A stretch of 64,000 nt of DNA from Myxococcales bacterium (GTDB taxonomy: Bacteria > Myxococcota_C > UBA6777). The notes beneath the pieces are model-generated. The model was not told the DNA's origin and searched no databases. It worked only from the letters and a program-made list of their open reading frames with translations. How positions within the stretch are numbered: position 1 is the first letter of the stretch; each line of letters begins with the position of its first letter. Location: NCBI GenBank assembly GCA_020632975.1, contig JACKEL010000007.1, positions 62,001-126,000 of the forward strand, written 5' to 3'. Below, one piece after another: positions 55,311-63,508 of the stretch. Position numbers and translations under genes: made by a program.

Positions 55311-57209
55311 TCACTTTTCTGGAAAGATAAAGTCTACTCCCACCAAGAGACGGAAGACAAGCCCAGGAGTTTGACCTTGTTCATTGTTGAAGAAGTCGCC
55401 TGGAACGAAAAAGTCCGTTTGTAGAACAGGCTTTAGCCAAGGAAAGATCGTGTAAGACGCCATGAGGTTGATCTCTGCCCCGTAAAATTGTCCTGCACCT
55501 TTCGAGACATTTACGTCCACAGGAGGCGCATTGGCCCACAACAACAAGGCGTTGAGTTTGAAATCGAACTTTTCTTCTTTGTGGACGCGAAAAAGTAGTC
55601 CAGGCGTGATGTAGCCGCGCCCCGAAAGTCCGCTGATATCGACGCCTCGACGAGAAGAATAAGCGTTGATCCCGCCATTAAAAAAGATGTTTGAATAGCG
55701 GACTTGTGGTGCGATCCCCATAAAAACGGGCGAGACTTGGGCCCTGTTGCTCCAAGCACCACCACTCGCATAAAGAAAATAAGCGGACGTCGAAAAGAGC
55801 GGATTCCACTGCATCGTGGCTTTGAGTTCACCGAGGAATCCGAAGCCACGCTGGTTTGTATCTGCGACGGTTGGGACAAAGTCGTTGGGATCTTCGGACT
55901 CTGAAGGTTCTTGGCTTTGGTGGGACTCTAGGGACTGTCTTCGGGTCGATGTGACGGTCCGAATGGACGGTCTTTTGGAGATCTCAGGGACAGCGAATCG
56001 CATCCATGAAAGATAGAAGATCGCCGCACCTTCGAGGGTGAAAGGACCCCATTTCTTTTTCCCTTGGAGCCCCAGCCAAGTGTGATGTCCTGTGGACTGC
56101 GGATACGTCGAGCAAACTTGATCGTAGTAGTGTTCTTGGATGATATCGACGGGGCAGGCTTGCTGTTGGTTGAGGGCCTTGCCTTGGTTGTTTTTTTCGC
56201 AAGCCGTTTGCACACGTTGAAGCGCCGCACTAAACGAAGCTTGGATGGCTGTCTTGTCGATCGGCGAAAAGCAGTTGTAGCCGGGATTTTCGCCTGTTTG
56301 AGCAACCCATGACTCATTCAGCTTGTTGTTGATCTCTTCTCGCCAAAGCGGTAACAACAAACGCCCCGCATAGTTGTCGCCGTCGTACATATAAGTCACG
56401 AAGAATCCGAGCTTTTGCTCTTCGTCTTTTTTGTCCAAGAGCCAAGATATCTCTGCGTGTCCGACTGGACTGTGTTTCCCTTGGGCTGTCCACGAAGCAT
56501 CTGGCAAAAACGCATGGACCGTTAGCTTGAGTGGAGGACCATCCTTGCGCTTGGACCAGTCAGACACAAAGCGTATGCCTATCGCGTAGTTATCGTACAC
56601 AAAAGCACGGCCGATCTCTGCGTTCTGCACACCGACATCAAGCTTTAATGACTTTTGGGCATCCAAGTAAAAAGTTGCGTACAACTCGCGAATAAACGAG
56701 CTTTCCAACAGTAGCCAAAAAGGATCGACGCACTCAGACTCCAAAAACTTCGTTGTACCCGCTTTTTGGTTGAGGTCGCGGACTTGGGCTTTGCATGCAT
56801 CGGTAGCTTCTTGTTGTTGTTGGCGTTCTTGATCGCTGAGGTTGAGGCGGAATCCGTTTAAGAGGAAGGCAAAGCGCGGTGGAGCAGGGCGGAGAGTTTG
56901 TTGACCGAGTGATATCTCACCAACGTCGAAAGTCCCCGTCAGTGTGACATGTTGGTTGAACTCCAACATCCCTACCGCGCCAAAAAGGAAGTTGGCCCCA
57001 AGCTGATCTTTTCCAAAAGTAAGGGGACTGGTTTCTTGGTTGATCCCGTTGTTCATCCATTCGAAACGAAGGCCGCTTTGGAGTATCCAGACGAAGTCAA
57101 CCGCGTGTGCTGAAGAGGGGACCAGACCAAAGACAAGCCAGCAAAAAACGAACAAAGGGAGGCTGCGTCGTTTTGAGGAGCGTTGTGGGGGTGAAAAGAG
57201 ATTGCTCAT
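55311..57209 (-). CDS. Outer-membrane beta-barrel (porin-like) protein
   Basis: 632 residues. A signal peptide (LFVFCWLVFGLVPSSAHA) is followed by alternating hydrophobic and polar strands rich in Phe, Tyr and Gly, such as HVTLTGTFDVGEISLG, LYATFYLDAQKSLKLDVGV, KLGFFVTYMYDG and GLVFRLLVGVDFIF at the C-terminal end. This is typical of outer-membrane barrels. Large non-strand loops with Cys pairs (CFSPIDKTA; CPVDIIQEHYYDQVC) suggest surface loops. No specific transporter family was recognised. Only a weak ribosome site (ggacc) precedes the ATG. Middle gene of a three-gene unit with the cationic protein (43 bp upstream) and the Cys-rich lipoprotein (23 bp downstream). Confidence 0.78.
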   Translation of the reverse strand: MSNLFSPPQRSSKRRSLPLFVFCWLVFGLVPSSAHAVDFVWILQSGLRFEWMNNGINQETSPLTFGKDQLGANFLFGAVGMLEFNQHVTLTGTFDVGEISLGQQTLRPAPPRFAFLLNGFRLNLSDQERQQQQEATDACKAQVRDLNQKAGTTKFLESECVDPFWLLLESSFIRELYATFYLDAQKSLKLDVGVQNAEIGRAFVYDNYAIGIRFVSDWSKRKDGPPLKLTVHAFLPDASWTAQGKHSPVGHAEISWLLDKKDEEQKLGFFVTYMYDGDNYAGRLLLPLWREEINNKLNESWVAQTGENPGYNCFSPIDKTAIQASFSAALQRVQTACEKNNQGKALNQQQACPVDIIQEHYYDQVCSTYPQSTGHHTWLGLQGKKKWGPFTLEGAAIFYLSWMRFAVPEISKRPSIRTVTSTRRQSLESHQSQEPSESEDPNDFVPTVADTNQRGFGFLGELKATMQWNPLFSTSAYFLYASGGAWSNRAQVSPVFMGIAPQVRYSNIFFNGGINAYSSRRGVDISGLSGRGYITPGLLFRVHKEEKFDFKLNALLLWANAPPVDVNVSKGAGQFYGAEINLMASYTIFPWLKPVLQTDFFVPGDFFNNEQGQTPGLVFRLLVGVDFIFPEK

Positions 57210-57252
57210 CTTTGGTCCGTTTGAAGGAGGGTTATCAGGTCAGGGAACCGCG

Positions 57253-58035
57253 TTAGGGCGCTTGGATACTCGCGGCTTTGTTTTTGATGCGAACACTGTC
57301 GCGGATCGCTTGGTTGCCTTTTTTCTTCAGGGTCTTGCCTGCGTGTTTTTGGACTTTGCCTTTACGCTTCAGCGAACGAGCTTTACGCTTGATCAAAGTC
57401 CCTGCACGGCGGATCTTGCGGCCTTGGTTTACATCGCGTTGGCCTTTTCGCTCCAACTTTTTACCAAGTTTGCGGGCACGAATGCCTTTGCGGATCGACA
57501 CTTTTCCTTTGCCCTCAAGCACTTTGCCTTTACGAATCGCTGCTCTGCCTTTGCGAGCGAGGGCCGCTGCTGCTTGGTCATCTCCTGCTTTTTTGGCTTT
57601 CAATGCTGCACGAAGCGCAGTTTTACCTTTGCCTTGAAGCTTTTTGCCTGCGACGACTGCCCGTGCACCTTTACGGATAGCCCCGTTTCCTTTGCGCTTC
57701 AAGGCTTTTCCTGCACGCTTCTCCAAACGACCCTTGCGGATCTCTTTTTGTCCCTTCCCTTGTAGCGCTGTCCCCACTCGGCCGAGTTTCCGGCCTTTTC
57801 GAAGGTTCTGTTGCCCTTTGCGCTGAAGTTTCTTTCCTGCTGCGTGCGCTTTTAAGCCTCTCTTTAGCTTCTTTTTCGCTTTGGCTTTCAAACGATTTTT
57901 CAAGCGGCTTTTTAGACGCGTCTTCAAACGTTTCTTCAGCGCTGAACGACGCCCGCTTGCTTCTGCTTGCTCAGAAGGAAGCGCAAGGAGAGAAAAAGCG
58001 AGGAATGAAAAAAGAAAGAGTCTTAGTGTTTTCAT
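57253..58035 (-). CDS. Secreted polycationic repeat protein
   Basis: 260 residues. A signal peptide (MKTLRLFLFSFLAFSLLALP, then SEQAEASG) is followed by an extremely Lys/Arg-rich body. After KKRLKTRLKSRLKNRL come about eight repeats of roughly 20-22 residues on the pattern GKxLxxKGxxxIRKGR, for example AGKKLQRKGQQNLRKGRKLG and GKALKRKGNGAIRKGARAV. The body is almost free of acidic and aromatic residues apart from a KKAGDDQAAAALARKG segment. Strong positive charge suggests binding to polyanions such as DNA, LPS or matrix polysaccharide; an antimicrobial role is possible. No family is recognised. The ATG is set by the signal peptide; much longer in-frame readings would translate the repeat cluster. 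First of a three-gene unit. Confidence 0.78.
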   Translation of the reverse strand: MKTLRLFLFSFLAFSLLALPSEQAEASGRRSALKKRLKTRLKSRLKNRLKAKAKKKLKRGLKAHAAGKKLQRKGQQNLRKGRKLGRVGTALQGKGQKEIRKGRLEKRAGKALKRKGNGAIRKGARAVVAGKKLQGKGKTALRAALKAKKAGDDQAAAALARKGRAAIRKGKVLEGKGKVSIRKGIRARKLGKKLERKGQRDVNQGRKIRRAGTLIKRKARSLKRKGKVQKHAGKTLKKKGNQAIRDSVRIKNKAASIQAP

Positions 58036-58259
58036 GAACGTCTCCTGTGCAGAAGGCCTCCCATCGGCCTGTTGCGATATCCCAAAAAAAAGAATGATTT
58101 GTGGAAGTGCTGCAGCGAAAGAAATGCGCGACACAGCTTCGAGTTCGTCGCGTTGTGGATTGTTGTTTGCTGTGTTCGTGGATAGAAACCCGCCCACCAG
58201 AAAAGAGTTGCGGTCGAAAAAGAAAAAGAATGATATTTGGGTGGATATGATCGATATTC

Positions 58260-58573
58260 GGGGATTCGGGCACCCGCCCGAAAAAAAGGGATATGCAGAA
58301 TATATCTGGGGGGGCCTCCGCGCCCGCCCGAAAAAGAGGGATATGATATCCGATATCCAGGGGGCCCACCTGCCCGAGGGGATATGACGCCCGTGATATG
58401 GGATATGATGAATATCGGGGGGATATGATGGATATCCAGGGGCGGGCCTCCGTGCCCGCCCGAATATAGGGGGATTCGGGTGGATATCCAGGGGCGGGCC
58501 TCCGTGCCCGCCCGAAAATAGGGGGATATGATGGATATCCAGGGGCGGGCCTCCGCGCCCGCCCGAATATAGG
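58260..58573. repeat. Cluster of GC hairpin repeats (REP/BIME-like)
   Basis: About seven degenerate units of 40-52 bp. The three best copies have a perfect hairpin: gggcgggc, loop ctccgt or ctccgc, gcccgccc (58440-58461, 58492-58513, 58543-58564). They are embedded in gatatccagg...gaatataggg flanks. Four more units to the left are decayed. The same hairpin core occurs near 30.38 kb. It lies between the 3' end of the membrane-protein gene and the 5' side of the cationic-protein gene. Unit spacing is irregular with no unique spacers, so it is not a CRISPR array. Confidence 0.85.
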
Positions 58574-58577
58574 GGGA

Positions 58578-59672
58578 TTATTTGGGTTGGGTTTGTAATT
58601 TTTGCAGGAGTTGTTTTTTGGTGAGAGCGAGTTGTTTTCGATCGAGCCATTGGATGGGGGTTTGTCGCAGGAGTTGATCGAGTTGGCGTTCAGCTTCGAG
58701 GTAGTGTTGTTTTTGTGGGGCAAGGCTTTGCTGTTGTAGACGGATGAGTTGCGTCAGTTCCCACAGGTAGAATCGGCTTTGTGCGAGGGTGTGGGTTGCG
58801 GTTTTTTGGTAGGCGTCGAGTTGTTTTTGGAAGAGAGCGATCTGTGCGATGCGTTTCCAATCGTAGATCATGAGGCTGTGTTCGATGCCTTGGAGGTTAT
58901 GTTTTTGTTGTGGGAGTTTGGCGTATTTGTCTTGGATCAGGGGCCAGCTTTCTTGGAAGCGCTGGGTGTAGTCTTTGTGGAGGGGGAAGATCTCGTGTTG
59001 CAGCCGATACTGTAGGCGTTGGGAGAGGCGAGCGAGTCGCACGCAAGTTTCGGCAGTAGGGGAGAGGGTACGGGGAGGTGATTTTTTCCCAAAGCAAGCG
59101 GATTGTAGGCTCAAGGGTAGAGAAAGAGCAGCTTTGGTGTGGTTTGTGGCGCGGGTGTAGGGGAGTGTACAAAAGAAGATGAGCAAAAAGCCGATCCACG
59201 CGGTGAGATGGAAGCCATCTTCGAGGCTGCGAAAAAGGAGTAGGGCAGCGAGTGCACAAAAGCCCAAGACGAGGGTGACTTGGAGGAGTATCCACAACCA
59301 AGCTTGTCCTTGCAGGGTCAGGGGAAAGATGCGGTAGCCGAACCACAGCAAAGACAAGCCAAGCAGGACAAGTCCGCTGATGCTAAGGCTATCGTGTTCT
59401 TGTTCGAGGCCGACGAGAAAGGTCAGCGCAGAGAGAGCGCCAAGGCCCCAGAACATCCAACTGAGCCAAGGGAGGGCTTCAGAGACAGGTTGTGTCCAAG
59501 TTTGCGCTTTGCATCCCATCAGCGGGAACTGAAGCAGGAGCATGGCCAAGAAAAGCACACCTTTGGAGGTGACTTGTGGCAAACGAAAGGTTCGTTTGGC
59601 TTGGTGTTTGTGGGTTTGTGGGTTCGTTTCTTGGTGGGAGAAGGACTGGTATATGGGCTGGATATCTTGCAT
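58578..59672 (-). CDS. Multi-pass membrane protein with helical C-terminal domain
   Basis: 364 residues from the ATG of MQDIQPIYQ, with GGAAA 6-7 bp upstream; an ATG four codons earlier lacks a ribosome site. Five hydrophobic helices occur in the first half (VLFLAMLLLQFPLMG; WLSWMFWGLGALSALTFLVG; LVLLGLSLLWFGYRI; LWILLQVTLVLGFCALAALL; LTAWIGFLLIFFCTLPYT). The C-terminal 180 residues are helical, Gln/Leu/Arg-rich (QRLQYRLQHEIFPLHKDYTQ) and probably coiled. No known family or catalytic motif was recognised. It is divergent from the Sel1-like gene. Confidence 0.72.
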   Translation of the reverse strand: MQDIQPIYQSFSHQETNPQTHKHQAKRTFRLPQVTSKGVLFLAMLLLQFPLMGCKAQTWTQPVSEALPWLSWMFWGLGALSALTFLVGLEQEHDSLSISGLVLLGLSLLWFGYRIFPLTLQGQAWLWILLQVTLVLGFCALAALLLFRSLEDGFHLTAWIGFLLIFFCTLPYTRATNHTKAALSLPLSLQSACFGKKSPPRTLSPTAETCVRLARLSQRLQYRLQHEIFPLHKDYTQRFQESWPLIQDKYAKLPQQKHNLQGIEHSLMIYDWKRIAQIALFQKQLDAYQKTATHTLAQSRFYLWELTQLIRLQQQSLAPQKQHYLEAERQLDQLLRQTPIQWLDRKQLALTKKQLLQKLQTQPK

Positions 59673-59815
59673 GATCGTTTCCATGGTCGTTGAGGTCGCA
59701 AGATGGCGCGGATGTTGCGCCAAGATCGAACGGAGGGAGGTTGCTCCGCATGAGCGCGCGTATGTTGGCAAAAGATGTTCACGAAGACAAGAGTAGAGAT
59801 GGGAAAGCGAAGAGA

Positions 59816-60598
59816 ATGCGCAACTTTTTGGTCCTCTTTGTCTGGGGGTTGATGGTGGGGATGGTGGCAGGGGATGCGCAAGCGGCGCCTTCTTTTTCCT
59901 TGAGGCAGTTGCAAAAGAAGTGCAAGCGAGGGGATGGCATCTCGTGTTGGTCGTGGGTTGAGCAAGCCGAAAAGTTGCCAAACGACAGGCGCGGTCGGTC
60001 TTTTCTGCAACGTGCGGCGAAGATGTGGAAGCGCGGATTTTTTCTTTTGAAGGGGGCATGTGCTCGAGGAGAGGGGAAGGCATGTTGGTACATTGGGGGT
60101 GTTTACTACGAAGGCAGACATCTCAAACGTTCGATGAAGCGGTCTCTTTCGTTTATGATCAAGTCGTGCCAAGCAAGGTTTGTGGAAGCTTGTGACTTTG
60201 CGGGTGTGATGTATGGCGGCGGGATGGGCACCACGCGCGATCTTCGGATGGCGCGGAGGATGCATCAAAAGGCTTGTTCGATGGGCTCGATGGATGGTTG
60301 TACGCATCTTGGTGGATTGTTTTTGCGTGGCTTGGGGGGCTCGAAGAATCTTTATGAGGCGCGTCAGCTTTTTCGACGTGCTTGTACGAAGGGGAATCAC
60401 GGCCATGCGTGTACGTTGCTTGCGGAGATGCAGATCCGCGGAGAAGGTGGGAGCCAACGCGTCAAAGGAGCGATGAAGACGTATCGAAAGGCTTGTCGTT
60501 TGGGGGCCAAGGTGGGGTGTGATCGTTACCAAGAGATGCTGAAGATCTTTCGACCCACAAAGAAGCCCGTACGATCGCCTTTTGCGCCGCCAGAGTGA
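59816..60598 (+). CDS. Exported Sel1-like repeat protein
   Basis: 260 residues with a signal peptide (MRNFLVLFVWGLMVGMVAGDAQA). Sel1-type TPR-like repeats follow, with paired cysteines at the usual positions, as in KACSMGSMDGCTHLGGLFLR and ACTKGNHGHACTLLAEMQIR. About five repeats lie between residues 40 and 235. Such proteins are envelope scaffolds or beta-lactamase-like Hcp proteins; function here is unknown. The ATG before the hydrophobic stretch is used; upstream in-frame starts add a non-signal sequence. The ribosome site is weak. It is divergent from the membrane-protein gene, 143 bp apart. Confidence 0.82.
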   Translation: MRNFLVLFVWGLMVGMVAGDAQAAPSFSLRQLQKKCKRGDGISCWSWVEQAEKLPNDRRGRSFLQRAAKMWKRGFFLLKGACARGEGKACWYIGGVYYEGRHLKRSMKRSLSFMIKSCQARFVEACDFAGVMYGGGMGTTRDLRMARRMHQKACSMGSMDGCTHLGGLFLRGLGGSKNLYEARQLFRRACTKGNHGHACTLLAEMQIRGEGGSQRVKGAMKTYRKACRLGAKVGCDRYQEMLKIFRPTKKPVRSPFAPPE

Positions 60599-60693
60599 GA
60601 TGTCACTCGGGGAGATACGGGTTGTTTGTGGGGGAGGGTTTTGGGAAGGGGCGTTGCGCATCGTGGAGGATGCGTTGTGATCGCGGGTGATTC

Positions 60694-60750
60694 TTCATGG
60701 CCACGGATGGTACTTGGTACTTCATGGCCACGGATGATGATACTTGGTAC
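60694..60750. repeat. Two-copy short tandem repeat
   Basis: ttcatggccacggatg followed by tacttggtac occurs twice in direct order (60694-60720 and 60721-60750), the second with three extra bases; a third decayed copy starts at 60751. It lies between the convergent Sel1 and SprT-like genes and shares no core with the GC hairpin family. Confidence 0.7.
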
Positions 60751-60815
60751 TTCGCGGTGACAGATGATGTGCGGTGGCAAGCGTGGCCCATACGGTTGGT
60801 ATGCTGAGTGCGGTG

Positions 60816-61994
60816 TTAGCTGAGTTGGCGTGCCCATTCGCTGAGGAAGAGTTCGGCTTCGTTGTAATGGGGATAGGTGCGTTCTTCGCGGAGAAAGTCG
60901 GCGGAATGGACGATACGACGGCCATGTTGGTAGAAGGCACCGTGTTTTTTGTGGAGCAGTTCGTGGAACATCACGAAGTCGAAGACATAACGTGGAACAC
61001 GCGGATCATCGAGGGAAGTGGAGATCATCACTTGATCATGGCTAGAGAGATAATGGCCAAAGATGCGGGTGGTGGGTTGTTGACTCCAACGTAGATGGGG
61101 AGGTTGGAACTGACTTTCAAAGAAGGTTTGGTTGACGCGTTCGAAGCTTTCGCAAAGATGGTGGTGTTGTCCTCGTGTCGACGTCGAGGTTTGGGGCAAG
61201 AAGGCTTCGAGGGTCAGTTGGATATCTTGGTATTCTTCGGTTTCTGCGTACTCACGGACCAGTTGTTTTTCGCGGTTGGAGGCGCGTGCGAAGGCAGAAC
61301 GCAAGATCGCGAGCCAGACTTCTTCGCTGGCTTCGAGGTAACCTGGATTACAGCGCAGCAACAGGACATCTGGATGTTCACGAAGTCGCCACAGGGCTTG
61401 CATGGGTAAGATCTCGATGCGTAGGGGCTTGTGAGTGGGTGGCAAGGACTTCGCGAGTTTGCGCGCGAGGAGTAGGGTGTGTAGGTGGAGAGAAAAAAGC
61501 TCTCGTCGTGCAAGGAAGCAAAGCCAAGTGTAAACGCGTTGGGACGGGGGTTCGAGTGCGTGTGGGGTTTGTTGCTCTTGTTGGCAGAGGGTTTCGATAT
61601 GGGTGGCATGTGCGGCGATCTCGATGCGTAGGTCGCCTTGGGCATCTGTTGAAAGGACCAGTCGATCAAGTTCTTTCCAGATCTGTTCGCAGGTATGATG
61701 TCCGAGTTGCAAAAGACCAGAGATCCGAACGGATCGTGGTGGTGCGAGATCATGGTGTGGTGGTTGAGGTAGATTGTCGAGGTCGATCTGTTTGAGGGCG
61801 AGGTAAGCGTTGCGAGAAGGTGCGGGTAAAGCTTGGGGAGTGGTGCGGTGAAGTGTGCAAAGTTCCTCGACTTTACGTAGGAGGCTGCGCACTTCTTTTT
61901 TGAAGCGAGGTTGGTCTTGGTGGGGGATGCCGTGTTGTAGTTGCGTGCGCAGTGTTTTGTGTGCGCGCACGAGACCATGGATTCGGAGCGCCAT
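60816..61994 (-). CDS. SprT-like zinc metallopeptidase domain protein
   Basis: 392 residues. The C-terminal 100 residues carry a SprT-like zinc site: HYLSSHDQVMISTSLDD, FDFVMFHELLHKKHG (HExxH with a third His in the helix region), and VHSADFLREERTYP. Proteins with this fold include Spartan-type proteases and SprT. The N-terminal 290 residues are helical, Leu/Arg/His-rich and not recognised; they hold a second part with QALWRLREHPDVLLLRCNPG. The ATG of MALRIHG is used; a TTG 15 codons upstream is in frame. Its ribosome site is weak. A target cannot be inferred. Confidence 0.78.
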   Translation of the reverse strand: MALRIHGLVRAHKTLRTQLQHGIPHQDQPRFKKEVRSLLRKVEELCTLHRTTPQALPAPSRNAYLALKQIDLDNLPQPPHHDLAPPRSVRISGLLQLGHHTCEQIWKELDRLVLSTDAQGDLRIEIAAHATHIETLCQQEQQTPHALEPPSQRVYTWLCFLARRELFSLHLHTLLLARKLAKSLPPTHKPLRIEILPMQALWRLREHPDVLLLRCNPGYLEASEEVWLAILRSAFARASNREKQLVREYAETEEYQDIQLTLEAFLPQTSTSTRGQHHHLCESFERVNQTFFESQFQPPHLRWSQQPTTRIFGHYLSSHDQVMISTSLDDPRVPRYVFDFVMFHELLHKKHGAFYQHGRRIVHSADFLREERTYPHYNEAELFLSEWARQLS

Positions 61995-62308
61995 ATTGAA
62001 CTCTTGGGTACACCGCTTTTGCGCGATGTTTGATCTCAAGAGGACGTGTGGAGAGAATTGACTTTGATGAGGGTGTCACACGCCTCGTTTTTCGGTGTTT
62101 TTTTTACAAAAGAGCGAAGCATCTATCGTCGTCTAGACAAAAGCGTCTTTACGCACTCTATAGATTTGGCGAAGATAGAGCCCCAGAGCAAGAGTTGTAT
62201 GTCGAAGAAAAATAGAAATCTCTTATGGAGGTGGTCTATCTCCAGACTCTTGTAGGAGAAACAAGAAATCGCACTTTTGTGTGCATCTTGTGTGACAAGG
62301 AGGCAACT
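61995..62308. other. Divergent intergenic region
   Basis: This 314-bp region lies between the SprT-like gene and the amidohydrolase gene. It should contain promoters for both. No gene or RNA was recognised. Open frames that extend the amidohydrolase upstream from an in-frame ATG are disfavoured because the best ribosome site is at 62297-62303. Confidence 0.4.
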
Positions 62309-63508
62309 TTGAAGTATCCGTGGCAACTCCCCGAAGAGGAACGCGCGTTGTTGCTGTCGATGCGCCGCGATCTTCACGAACACCCAGAGCTTTCATGGCA
62401 CGAAGAACGGACGGCTGCGCAAGTCGCTGCTTCTTTGCGTGCCTTGGGTCTTTCTGTTAGGACAGGGGTGGCCAAAACGGGGGTGGTTGCAGACATCGGT
62501 GCATCGGGGCCGATGGTGGCCTTGCGTGCTGACATGGATGCTTTGCCTATTCAAGAAGACACAGGTTTGGCTTTTTCGTCGAAGCATCCAGGGGTGATGC
62601 ACGCTTGTGGTCATGATGTGCATACTTCGACGTTGGTTGCTGTGGCGCGGCGTCTTGTTGCAAATCCTCCAGAACATGGGCGCGTTCGCTTGATCTTCCA
62701 ACCTGCTGAAGAGGGGGCTGGCGGGGCACAAGTGATGATCGAAGAAGGGGTCCTCGAAGATCCCCGTCCTGTCGCGATCTATGGAATGCATATCTGGTCG
62801 TTGTATCCGACGGGTGTGGTCTCTGTGACGCCAGGTCCTGCGATGGGATCAGTGGATCACTTGGAGATCGTGATCCATGGTCGAGGCGGTCATGCTGCGG
62901 CGCCCCATGATACGGCAGATCCTTTGGTGGCGGGGGCCTATCTTGTGACACAGTTGCAGACTTTGGTGAGTCGCAGGATCGATCCCATGTCGCCTGCGGT
63001 GGTCACGATCGGGAAGTTTCAAGCGGGTGAGGCTTTTAATGTCATCCCCGATCAAGCCCGATTGGTCGGGACGATCCGCACCTTGGAACCTGACACGTGG
63101 GAAAAGATCCCGACGCTCCTTGAAGAGATCGTTCAGGGTTGTGTCGCGGGGTTTGGTTGTCGTGCTGAAGTGCGCTTAGAGCGGCTTCAGCGGCCTTTGG
63201 TGAACCACGTAAAAGAAAGTGCGCTTGTGCGTGAGGTGGCATCGCGCTGGGTTCCACCTGATGCCTTGATGGAACGCCCGATGTTGGCGGGGGAAGACTT
63301 TGCTTCCTTTTTGGAGATCTCGCCAGGGTGTTTTTTCTTTGTGGGGGCCGCAGGTTCGGTCGTGGGGGATGCAGCTCCACATCACAACCCACACTTTGTT
63401 TTGGACGAAGAAGCTTTTGATTTGGGTGTGCGTTTGCTTGAAGATGTTGCCCGTGAAGCGTTGAAACGGGCGATTGCAGCAGGAGTTGGGATGGGGGCTG
63501 CACCGTGA
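62309..63508 (+). CDS. M20 family amidohydrolase (N-acyl-amino-acid / hippurate hydrolase-like)
   Basis: 399 residues from a TTG start preceded by a perfect AAGGAGG (5 bp spacing), which is better than any ATG upstream. Family motifs: MRRDLHEHPELSWHE, VALRADMDALPI, MHACGHDVHTS with the metal-binding Cys and His, FQPAEEGAGGA and a C-terminal MLAGEDFASFLE. Such enzymes cleave N-acyl groups from amino acids, using one or two metal ions. The stop codon overlaps the kinase start (gtga), so the two are translationally coupled. A cytoplasmic enzyme is expected as no signal peptide is seen. Confidence 0.92.
   Translation: MKYPWQLPEEERALLLSMRRDLHEHPELSWHEERTAAQVAASLRALGLSVRTGVAKTGVVADIGASGPMVALRADMDALPIQEDTGLAFSSKHPGVMHACGHDVHTSTLVAVARRLVANPPEHGRVRLIFQPAEEGAGGAQVMIEEGVLEDPRPVAIYGMHIWSLYPTGVVSVTPGPAMGSVDHLEIVIHGRGGHAAAPHDTADPLVAGAYLVTQLQTLVSRRIDPMSPAVVTIGKFQAGEAFNVIPDQARLVGTIRTLEPDTWEKIPTLLEEIVQGCVAGFGCRAEVRLERLQRPLVNHVKESALVREVASRWVPPDALMERPMLAGEDFASFLEISPGCFFFVGAAGSVVGDAAPHHNPHFVLDEEAFDLGVRLLEDVAREALKRAIAAGVGMGAAP

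Noticed and set aside
58260..58573. Possible CRISPR array
   Set aside because: Units vary in length, the hairpins are part of the unit itself, there are no unique equal-length spacers, and no cas gene is nearby.
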